Shown in pieces: positions 40,501 to 52,500 of a DNA stretch of 64,000 nucleotides (the first letter of the stretch is position 1; the number at the start of each line of letters is the position of its first letter). The notes below the pieces were generated by a model that worked only from the letters and a program-made list of their open reading frames with translations, made no database searches and was not told where the DNA came from. Source of the stretch: Rugalucina vietnamica (Eukaryota; Mollusca; Bivalvia; Lucinida; Lucinidae). Where the stretch lies: positions 38,778,329 through 38,842,328 of the forward strand of contig OZ024880.1 of assembly GCA_964017185.1 (NCBI GenBank), given 5' to 3'. A program made the position numbers and the translations under genes.

Positions 40501-43500
40501 CTTTATGTAGCTCATGGATGCATGGGAAAATGAAATACAGAAAATATTTTATGGAAAGCACCACTTGAACCTTATGGAACCTATGTAAACTTTGCAAGTA
40601 ATTAAAATTTTATGAAAGCCAGTTTAAGACAGTTTATAATAGTCCCAAACTGCATGACACACTTGTACAAGAGGCAAAAGAGTTATGTGTGACTATTGAC
40701 ATATATTTGTTAGTTCTTTGGGCATATCTATAAGTTCCATAGAATGATTGAACATTGCAAGCGAAATACATAACTTTGTGATATTACCAGCTCTACTATT
40801 ATCATATCTATCCATTTGGTTATTAAAGTTTATGACAGTTAATTGATAATCAATGAAAACTAGTCTCTCATGTAAGAGTCATCCCCCAGTTTATTGCTAC
40901 ATTATTGCTCTCAGTACTGAGTGACAGATGGACAGTTTCACTAGCACTGGATTGACTATGTATCAGGTACTGTTTTCTATCAAAATTGCTATTTCTTTGC
41001 ATTACGAAAACATGTCCATGCAATATACAGAGATTTTTAAAGTTGTAAAAAATGAAAATTTTCATTAGGAAAATTTTGACATTTTTCTTTTTTTTGCTCA
41101 AAACATAGATTGTGGGTAACGAGTACCCACAATCTATGTTTTGGAGCAAAAATAAGAAAAATAGGTATACCCCCGCATACCCCAGTTAGTGGGGTTTAAG
41201 GGGGTATTCATTACACGGACATGTTTTCGTGGTGTTAGAAATTTCTTGCTAATACTCGGGCACAAATCAGCCTGAATTCATCTTGTTTGCTTCTTGTGTA
41301 TTTTGAACAATGACGCACATCCTGGATTATTGAAAAATTATGAAAATAGTAACCAGAGGAGGGCATCCTGGTTCAACTCTGGAAAAAGAGAAGGAAGAGA
41401 CGTGACTGAAAAGTTTTTGACTGTGCCGGAAGGCATAACCAATCCAAACCAAAATATACCTAGACCAGAATTTCTTAATCTGGCATCAAATTGTTCATTT
41501 GGTTTTGATTACAAAACTGAGGTTCAGTTTGTTGGATTGTGAAACAATTTATTTCTGGAAACCTAATCTATAGTTCAGCATGTTCTATTGGTCAGTCAAT
41601 CTGTTCCTTTATGGACCATTTAATTTCTGATATGTCTGCCGCCTATCTCTGGTTCTTGCTACTAGAAGTGTCAGTTTGTCTGTTATCATTGTAATTAATT
41701 AGTTTAGCAAATATTAATATCCTGTAAATGTCTGATTGTCTGCTATGGTTCCTGGCAATGAAAAATGGTTGAGGAACAGTATGTGAGCCATGTCATGAGA
41801 AAACCAACAATGTGGTTTCTGAACAGGTGGGACACAAACCGAGCTGTACAAGCACAGAAGACGGCTAGAGATGGGAAATTTTGGATTTAGAAAGAAGAGG
41901 AATTGTACTGGCCGTGTAGTGAAAACAAAGGCGTGATCAGCTTCGCAGTGTAACTGCGAAGCTGATCAGTGCCTTTGTTTTCGCATATGCTAAATATTGG
42001 TTTTCTCATGACGTTTGAGGAATAATATGACAGTGGTTGTTGATGTTCTAGGAAATAATAACAAAATAATAATTCTGGTTAAGAAGTTCAGATGTCAGGG
42101 CATCAAATTTTCAAAAGGCGGGTATGTGAAAGAAGTTACTGTACTGGGAAGTATTTGCCTCGTATTCTTGAAATTACAGCAATAATGTCTGGCTTTCGCT
42201 GCCAGTTTAGTAAAGGGTCACTGATGAAGTTTCACTACCCGAAATTGTACAATATGGCCCATCTTCTTGCTTTGAATGTTTTACTGCTTCCAAGGGATCT
42301 AACAATTATTTTTATTTGTCATTACTGCAGCTGGTGTTGTGCCGTGTGGCGGCCCTAAAAAGTCTCCCCGTACATCATTCATAGTGCAGATTATATTTTT
42401 CTTTTGATCCTTTGGGATCAGTGAATATATTTGGAGTATTTCAAATATTTTGTACGTTAAGAATCATGTGCTTAACAGTATTTTAATTATTTGGCCCCTT
42501 TGGGAATACGAGTCTTTGATTTAGACTACACAGATGTACGCTAAGAATCATGTGCTTAACAGTATTTTAATTATTTGGCCCCTTTGGGAATACGAGTCTT
42601 TGATTTAGACTACACAGATGTACGCTAAGAATCATGTGCTTAACAGTATTTTAATTATTTGGCCCCTTTGGGAATACGAGTCTTTGATTTAGACTACACA
42701 GATGTAAATTCTTGAAATTACAGCATTAATGTCTGGCTTTCGCTGCCAGTTTTATAAAGGGTCACTGATGAAGGTTCACTACCCGAAATTGTACAATATG
42801 GCCCATCTTCTTGCTTTGAATGTTTTACTGCTTCCAAGGGATCTAACAATTATTTTTATTTGTATTTTACAAGCCTCGGTCTTCCCTCGTGGTTCTATGT
42901 GACTGAGAACACTGTCAGAACTTTATTATCTTGACATGTTCTGAATGAAGACAATTGTTTTAAAGAAAGCAAATATTGCTAAATAAGGACCTCGTTATGC
43001 TGCACATAGGCACAAAATTCTTCTTAAATATACACAATGCAATTTGTGATTTCTGAAGCCAGGGACGCAGTTCGAAAGGGCTCTATATCGCATGACGTAT
43101 ACACAAATGATAGCAAACAGGGACTTTGTTTACGGACACTGTTATTAAGAATGATATATTTTTCAGATGCCATCAGTGAGAGTAATCCTCGGGTAATAGA
43201 CGACACCAGAGCTAGAAGGCTGGCCAACGATCTGAAGCGCTGCTCCTACTACGAAACCTGTGCCACTTACGGTCTCAATGTAGAGAGAGTCTTTCAAGAT
43301 GGTAAGATAGAAGCGTAATAAATGAGTTGTGCAGCGATAAAACCGGTCTTCGGGGTTTCCAACCAGGCCTGACACAAACCGACCTGTACAGCCATAGAAG
43401 CAGGCTAGAAGCTTGAAATTTCGGATTTAAGATGAAGATAAATTATACTATCTGTAAAGCGAAACCAAAGACGCTGATCAACTTCGCAGTTACTGCGAAG

Positions 43501-46500
43501 CTGATCTGCGCCTTTGTTTTCGCATAGGCAAAAATCTGTTTTTCTCACGATGCGGCTCAAATCATAATCCGCTAAGTAAGAATAGAAGGAGCAGGAATGG
43601 ATACAATTAAATTGATCCCAACCAAGACACCAGCATATGTTAATGAAGAAAAAGAAAATAGTCCTGTATTAATGAGGCAGTAGGCGTGTGCACAAGCTTT
43701 AAATACGCACATCCGCATTTATTCATGCTCGTTACCGGGTGCCACACAAAATCATGTGCTAATAATGAGTAACTGAACTCCGCTCGGAAAAAGCATAAGA
43801 ATAAAGCTTTCACTGGTATGAAAATGTGATGAGGCTGTTAGAATATAGTGCACCATTATTTCTGTCCTTTGTGCAGAATTTATGCAATAGTAGCGATTAA
43901 AAATAACTTTGTCATTCATTAACATTCGCGAAGTCCCGAGGGGATTAATTTGAAAACCTCAGGCTACGCCCTCGTTTTTCAACACCCCCCTTGGGACCTA
44001 ATGAATGTTAATGAATGGAAAATCATGTTTGAATCCCATATTCAAACATTTATTGCAACTTTGATATGTATAATTAAGCAATAAGGGCGCTGTTTAGCCA
44101 TACCCATAACAAGGCCTAAGTCCTTTGACATTGCAATATATACCAGGACACATATATCATGAGTCACATCATGCTAAAACAGGATTTTGCCTATGCGAAA
44201 ACAAAGGCGCAGATCAGCTTCACAGTAACTGCGAAGCTGATAAGCGCCTTTGTTTTCGCTACATGGATAGTACAATTCCTCTTTTACTTATACCCAGAAT
44301 TTCAAGATTCTAGCTTTCTTCTGTGATTGTGCAGACCAGTTTATGTCAGACATGGTCGGAAAACCCGAAGACCGGTTTTCTCGCGTCGCGGCTCATATCA
44401 TGCTAGGTGACTATACAGTGACTGTGTTCCTGAAGTGTACAAATCATACAAAAATAGAAGAATATAAATGTTTTATCATGCAATAAGGTAAGTTTGATAT
44501 TATAACATTTAGAGAAAAGGTCAGTGACTGTATCAGTTGCATCTAGAGATAGATTATACCACTTGAAACAACCTCCCATATCACTGATGATCTTTGCAGA
44601 GTAATCAGATTTTTTATAGTGAAATAAAAAAAATTGTAAGGTTCACAAATTGATGGACCTCAAAGATAGTATGCTATGGATCAACTGGTATATTGGAGAC
44701 CCTACCCTGCTGATCTGTACCTTTGTTTTTGCATAGGCAAAAATCTGGTTTTTCATGACGCGGCTCTATATTTCAGCTTGTTCACGAATAGTTCAGCTGC
44801 GGTACCCCAGTATGCCTTCAGCGCTACCCAACGTCCCCAGCACTCCCAACCATTCACAGCGGCCATACTACGTTACTCAAACATCCAAACCTCATGACAC
44901 ACACAGTCTCGGCAGTCAGTCGACGGGGTCCAGTTCAGGAACATTAGTCACCACTGGAAATACACAGAATAGTATAGCACAGGTAGTTGAAATTTATAGT
45001 TATATGAAATGACCACACCTGGAAGATCCACCATTTACCAGTTATTCAAAGCAAAACCCTTAAACTTACGTCAGGATCTTCCTAAAGTAAGCACCACATT
45101 TGATCAAATGTAGTAGTAGGGCTAGCATGTAAGTCAGCTGAATTTGGTTTTTTAATATCATACTCTTTTCTTAGGGAAGAGCAGTTGTGGAAATGTCAGT
45201 TACTGTGAGAAAACCGGTCTTCGGGGTGTCCGAGTAGTGAAATCAAAGGCGCTGATCAGCTGTGCAGTTACTGCACAGCTGATCTGCGTCTTTGTTGTCG
45301 CATAGGCAAAAATCTGGTTTTCTCATGACGCAGCTCAGATAATCTAACTGGAAAAAATCTGAAGGCTATGGACATTGAAATCTAGGCGGTGAATGAAATA
45401 AAGTCTTATCTTTAATCATTAAAAATGTTTTGAAAACATGAAGATTTGTTATCAGGTGCCTCCCACCCCTAAAGAAATGGGAAAAGAAAAGGAGGGGAGA
45501 GTAGAAAAAGAGAAAAGTGAGAAAAAGAAAGATAAACAGAAAGCTCCACCCCCTGATGATGAGGTAGGTTCTGATTGGTCAATCTAGTCACATGTCAGTC
45601 ATCACATGGTTGGTCACATGACTTGTAAGGAACTTGATTGGAGGAATTCTTGGCATGTGCTTTTAAGAAATTGAGACAGGAGTTCATATTCAAACAGAAA
45701 GGCACATAATCAGTGATGCAGTCTTAGCAGTGTCAGGCCCCCACCCATTGGGGCCTAAAGAAATAGATTGGCTGCTTGTGCCTCCAGGCAAAGCTTTAAC
45801 ACTACTGACTGACCATCTGATTACTGGTTAACCGCTGAGGTCTGAGCCTTCCCAGGAAAAATGGTTCAAGTCAAACCATTCATACGTATAAGCCTTTTGT
45901 GGCTTAGTTGGATGGTTTATAATATTCCAAGCACTTGTTAGACATCATGACATCCTCTTTTTAGGGAAAAGTCCCATAAAATTGGAGGCAATGTTCCGAC
46001 ATGATCTTAGCTGTTGACTGTGACATAAAGCATCATTTCAAATTCAAAATCTTAAGTTTCTAATTTATTGTTTGTAACTTCAAAATAGTTTAGCCTAGTA
46101 TATTTTGATAGGACTTAGGACTTAACAAACTTATTACATGTACTATACCAACTAAAGCGTGAATAAAAGTTTCCTCCTACAAGATCTTAGATCATGTGAT
46201 GGACCATTCAGATTTGTAGGTCTCATCTTTATTGTCTGTAGCTTTTTTGCTTCTGTTAACTGCAGTCAGATATACATGTATATATACATATAACATCTTG
46301 TATTGTCGATATGGATATAGCCGGTGATGTTTTTTCCTCAAACTTAGAAGAATTTATAAAAATGTTACAAAAAAAGGAGATTTGATTTTAATGATTTTGT
46401 ATCTTTTCATTTATTGCTTGTTGTAAGATATAAAACTATCACCTTATTATTTACTTATCTTTATTTCATATAAAAAAGACTTTCTATTAATAGCTTGCGT

Positions 46501-49500
46501 TTTCCTTGAGTTGCTCTTTGCTATTTCGTTTTGTGTTTAATCAGAGCTCCACTCCTTGGTCATTACATATGAGCGACGTCACAAGAAAACCGGTCTTCGG
46601 GGTTTCCGACCAGGTCTTACACAAACCGGCCTGTACAGTGACAGAAGATGACTAGGAGCTTGAAATTTCGGATTTAGGAAGAAGAGAAATAGTACTATCC
46701 GAGCAGCGAAAACAAAGGCGCTGATCAGCTGTGCAGTTACTGCACAGCTGATCTGCGCCTTTGTTTTCGCCTTGGCAAAAATCCAGTTTTCTCACGACGC
46801 GGCTCATATAATAGTGGAAAATATGGTGCAGGGATGGATAAATCCAAAACTATAACTTCAGAAAGAGTTGCTTTTGAGAGTTTTCCTATGCTCGTTTTGA
46901 ACTGTATATTTTTTGTCTTCATCTTCAGAAAGCTTAAGATATTTAGGGCAATAGGTTGCATGTCCATGGCGTAATGTGACCTTCACCTCATGTCATAGAC
47001 AGACCAAAGGAGCCACATGAGAAAAGCAGAGTTTTGCCTAAACAAAAACAAAGGCGCAAATCAGCTGTGCAGTAATTGCACAGTTGATCAGCGCCTTTAT
47101 GCTCACTACACAGATTGTTTGATCCCTGTTCTTCTATCCTTCTTCTGTGTCTGTACAGACTGGCCTCTGTCAGACCTGGTCAGAAACAACGAAAACTGTT
47201 TTTCTCATGTCACTGCTCAAATTACCGTACTGGAGCTCTGATGTATGCATGCGCATGGTTCTGTTTTGTTTGTAGGAGATTGATATACGAGACAAACCAT
47301 CGTCCACTCCGCTCTCGTCACGTAAAAGTAAGAAATCCTCAGGACACAATGTACAGAAGTCAAACTCATTTAGTGTAAGTGTGATAATCACTCTGTTCGC
47401 ACCAAGGGATAGATGTGGTGACCACTTTTGACAATAATTTTGGGGTAAATTTTGTCATGTCCTTTTAATGTATACCCCCTTATACCCCACTTTTATATAG
47501 CAAAACTGGGGTATGCAGGGGATACCTATTTTTCTAATTTTTGATCCAAAACATAGATTGTGGTTACTCGTTAGAACCACCTCACTGAGGCGGTTCTAAC
47601 ATGTACCCACAATCAATGTTTTGAACAAACCTTAAAAATATCAAAAATTTTCAATATCAAAAATTTTCAACAGATTTTCTTCAAGTTTTACAACTAAAAA
47701 ATCTCTGTATATTGCATGGGCAAGTTTTCGTTGTGGTGAATTTCTCTGTAAAAAAAATTGTTTAAATAAAACAATAAAACAATGTGTAGAAGAGATACTA
47801 ATGAATATCAGCATTTTGAAAATGTATGGAAAATTTACAAAATTGTCTCCAAAATCATCAACAAACTTGGTACCAGTCTGTCCGTAGTCACAGGCACATG
47901 TCACTTAGGCACACTTCAGAATTTCCTGCACTTCTTTCTCCCAATTTTAGCACTGTTGCATTGTGTGAATTTTAATTGAATTAAACATAAAAAAAGTTGA
48001 AAAAAAGATATGATTTGTTTAAAGTTGTACAATGAATATATTATTATAACATACAAATATGTTCAGAACTTTGGAAGAATCTAACAGAAAATGAACAAAA
48101 ATTAATTTTGATGAAGAAAAATAACAGAATTGTTAAATTTGAAAATACCAACATTTCGTATATCTTAGTTGTATGTTTTCTAACTTTTAAGTAATCCTAT
48201 TATTAAAATTACATGTATATGTGTAATTCTAAATGTTTTCCACAATTTAATAATAATAAACATGAGGTGTACAAACTGAGTAGCTTTGTTTAGTTTGGTG
48301 AATGGCGCCTCAGTATATTGACAAAGGTGATATTCTTTGATATTGCATGACTTTTCCTGCTTATAGACATTTTCCCAGAGAAATAGCCAGACAAAACAAA
48401 AGCAACAACAATACAAATTGTGCTTGTTTTAAGATGAGTTCCATTGATTTTGTATGAGAAATTTCAAATCAAATCTAATAGTTTTAACACTGTTTGAGTA
48501 CCGCTCATAAGAAAACAAGAAACTTGCATGGGTGAAAACAAAGGCGCAGATCAGGTGTGCAGTAACTGCACAGCCGATCAGCATCTTTGCTTTCGCTAGA
48601 CAGATAGTACAGTCCCTCTTCTTGTTAAATACTGATTTTCAAGCTTCTACCCTGCTTCTGTGACTGTACAGACCGATTTGTATCAGACCTTTTTGGAAAC
48701 CTTGATTGTTTTTTTTTTTTTTTTTCATGCTAAGGCTCAATTATCAATTCATTTTGAAGCTTATTACTAGCTTATTATTTATAATAGTAGTTTGAAAGGT
48801 TTGAATGGCGGCTGTTCATTGAAACTTTCAAATTATCTATACCATGTACTTGTCTACTTGAAAGCTAGGCAGTTTTATAAACTCATCATTAGTTGACCAT
48901 ACTTGATTACTTCCCTTTTTGCTGACTGACTTCAGCCAATCAAAAGGAACAACCAAAAGCTCAATTTACTCTTTGTGCACCAAGTTAGACGTTAGTTTAA
49001 CTCCAGACCAGTGGAATGGAATTTTTACTGTACAGAAATTTTTGTGGGACTTTTATTTGAGCAATTTTCTATTTCCAAATTATCTAATAGGTTTTGAATT
49101 CGCGAACGGTTGTTTGTGGAGTCTTAAAAGATTATAGAGATGAACAAGTCCTTGAATTCATGCAAATATTCGAATTTTAAGTAGTGATTATGTATGGCCA
49201 ATTTCATATGTATGTTCCTTAAATAGCCACATAACATAAAGAGTAATCATACTCGGAATATTTTCATTATCCTACTCCATCATGTATGGTGTATTGGCTC
49301 TGACTGTGTCCTGTTATATTACCAATCATACTAATTTAAAGTATTCAGAGTATTAACACTTTACAAAATATTACATATTTCTTAAAATATCCAGGATGCT
49401 AAACCCTCCATACCATATGAGCCGCGCCGTGAGAAAACCAGATTTTTGCCTATGCGAAAACAAAGGCGCAGATCAGCTTCCCAGTAACGATCAGCGCCTT

Positions 49501-52500
49501 TGTTTTTGCTACTCGGATAGTACAATTCCTCCTCTACTTAACTCCAAATTTTCAAGCTTCTAGCCTGCTTCTGTACCTGTACAGGCCGGGTTGTGTCAAA
49601 CCTGGTCGGAAACCCCGAAGACCGGTTTTCACGCGTCGCGGCTCATATTTTTCCCATGGTTGTCTTCTTTATTTGATGATTATCTGTATCATCATATTTG
49701 GCTAGTATGAATATCTAATTAAAATAATGAACTGGTGGTTGGAACTTTTCATGATATTTGCATGGCATTCAACAACATTCGGGTATTGATATTTTTTTTA
49801 CTATCTATAGGGCTTTGCATTTTTCATAGATTAATTTTGGAAAGGTTGACTGTTACTGTGTAATCTAGAGCTATTTATTCCTATCTACTATCTAGCCTTT
49901 TTAATGGGAGCTTTATATGTGCCCATAGCGAATTATGTCATATATTTTACTTTAATCATGATTAGCTTGGCCTGATGGCCGCTTGTGAAACACTACCAGA
50001 AAAAAATCTGTGAATATTTCTCATTTTTGAAAACAAACCAAATTACAGACAGCTACTCTTAGCTGGAGAAGTTAAATTTCTCCATAAATCACCCACATTG
50101 TGTCCTTTTTGGGGGGCCTAGGCAAACAATTGCTTCAAATATGATGCCACAGAACACGGCGGCCAATCTGTGGCTATTCTTTTTGCTGAGAGGAATTGCA
50201 TCAAAATTTGAAATTAAGAATCACTCTTGATGTTTCTTAAAATATAATTATTGGACTCATCCAAGTCATAACAATGGACAAGTCATTACAAAATTTTGCA
50301 TTACCCGGGGTTCCGACTCGATACATGGAAAGGGGAGTTTGGGGCACATTGATTTACTACCCAGGAAGGGATGGCTCCATCCCAACATGATTGAAAAAAT
50401 GTTGACTATGATGTTAAACTTCTTAAACAACCCAAGACCCCCCCCCACCCCCAACCCCCCCACCCCCCCAAAAAATGAAAAGAACACAGATTAGGATTTC
50501 TTGTTAATGTTTTGCAAGCCTTCATCGCCAGAAAAAGTTGTAAGTCCTGCAACACTAAAACTGCTGAAGTTAAAACGCTGTGGACGAAACTTCCTGTACA
50601 AATCGTTCAATTCGAGGTCAACCTTTCGCGGCTGGATGCGACAAGCCATGCAGACTGGTAGTACCGAGACTGAGGCTAAAGATACACAAAAGACACCAGG
50701 GATTGAAATGAAGGTGTGCATTTGAAATCACGTTGTTTTCATTCATTCAATACTTGGAAAGGATATCCCCATTCCATCCGCCCTCTCACCCATTAAGTTG
50801 ATTTTGCTTGTCATTGCTTCTCATTGCAAATTTAGGTGCTTGCATTAAGGTGCTTTTTAATTTTTTATGGGTTTTATATTGTCTTGTGTACACTATAAGC
50901 TGAAGCAGGAAAAGTTGTGCAATTATCATGGAAGAGCTTCATCAACAGATATCACTGATCAAAAGACCAAGTGAGCACCCAGGGCCGGAGGCTGTAAAAC
51001 TTTTTTCAAGCTCAACTCAACTGAGCATAAAATTTAAACTGCTCTTTAATACCAAAATAGCTCAAAATAAATGAAAATTTCAGGTGATCACCAAAGCCTG
51101 TAATTTATCCTGCTGATAAATGTTAAAATGCCTACAATAATTGTTGGCATTTTAACATTTATGAGCAGGATAAATTTTAGTCTCATTTGTATTGAGCATG
51201 AAAAGTTTTATAACCTCGGGGCCAGTAAGAAGGGTTTTGGTTACATCCATTAACAGGAATAACAGGAAATATTGACAATTCACTCTCAAAGCACTGAATG
51301 TTTTAGGCTCGGGGCACCCACATGAAGGTTTTTATGAAAAAAAAAAAAAAAAAAAAAAAAAAAATGAAAATCACAAATAGGAGCAATAAGAATAATTAAA
51401 CACTGAAGGAAATTTAAGTACAGAAAGGCTTGATAATACACTGCCTCTTGCTTCATATGATTTATGCTTCCTGAAAGACTTAAAAACCTTGCGAACTGCG
51501 AAAGTAAAACTTAATGGCAATTATCTATCTATCTCTATATACTGCCATCCGCCCTCGTGGGCATTCTAGGCATTGACAATTATGTAGTCTAAAGTTGCTT
51601 TAAAGATGCTATGTATATGTACAGCCAACAAAACATAAGAATTAGAATGATTATGCACCAGTCATTTACATCCCCAGCTCCCCCAGGGCCGGGGAATAGC
51701 GGGGCTTTTAACTTTTCAATTTTTAAAGCCCGGCTAAAAGCCCGGGCAAGAATTTTGGTAAAACCCCTGCTAAAAGCCCCGGCTCTCCAGGGGCTGACAA
51801 TAACGTGGAACAACAGCTGGGAGTTGTTCTGATGAAAGTGAAACATGAGAGAAGGGCCTCAATTTATGCATGTGAATGTTTAGCTGCATTTGAAAATTAA
51901 ATAAGTACCATAAAGATAATTAAATGAGCCTGTGCGTGAGAAAACCAACAATTTGGGGTTCCGACCAGATCTGACACAAACCGGGCTGTACAAGCACAGA
52001 AGATGTTTAGAGGCTGGAAATTTTGTATTTAAGTAGAAGAGGGATTGTACTATCCGTGAAGCGAAAACAAAGGCGCTGATCAGCTTTGTGGTTACCGCGA
52101 AGCTGATCTGCGGCTTTGTTTTTGCCTATGCAAATTGTTGTTTTTCTCATGCACAGGCTCAAATGTTAAAAATATCATTAAAATTTAATTTGAATTAATG
52201 TGACAGTGTAACCCCGGCAAATCCCCGGCACTGCCGGGACACATCAGAGGTTAAAGCCTGGCACTTTAGCCCCGCTAAGTCCCCGCTATCCCCGGCCCCA
52301 GGGGAGCAGGGGATACAAACGACTAGTGCATTAGCATTGCATGTGTCTGTACAAATTGCATGTAAGATTGTGTTTGTGTTTGGCAGTGTGAATACTTTGA
52401 CTGCATATCATGTTGCTAATGTGTCTGAATCTTAGCGATTGCATGTCAAAACTGAAATGAGCTGCTGCACAAGGAAACCAACCAGTAACTGCACAGCTGA

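Larger units (their letters stand above)
26557..43166. other. 16.6-kb AGAP intron inside the GLD
   Basis: Intron in a conserved GLD position (after LVGTQ-D). It contains at least 18 family A MITEs, a 1.2-kb tandem duplication, a HINE-like element and several other foldback elements. Stretches 33900-35870, 39210-40190 and 40425-41000 show little beyond AT-rich DNA and poly(A) runs. Confidence 0.85.

Noticed and set aside
48919..49137. Possible exon beginning after cttcag at 48936
   Set aside because: No GT donor in frame at a sensible place, no similarity to AGAP, and it is probably chance.
50440..50472. C-rich run as a possible regulatory or G-quadruplex element
   Set aside because: It is the simple-sequence tail next to a SINE remnant. 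Structure is possible, but nothing in the sequence supports a function.
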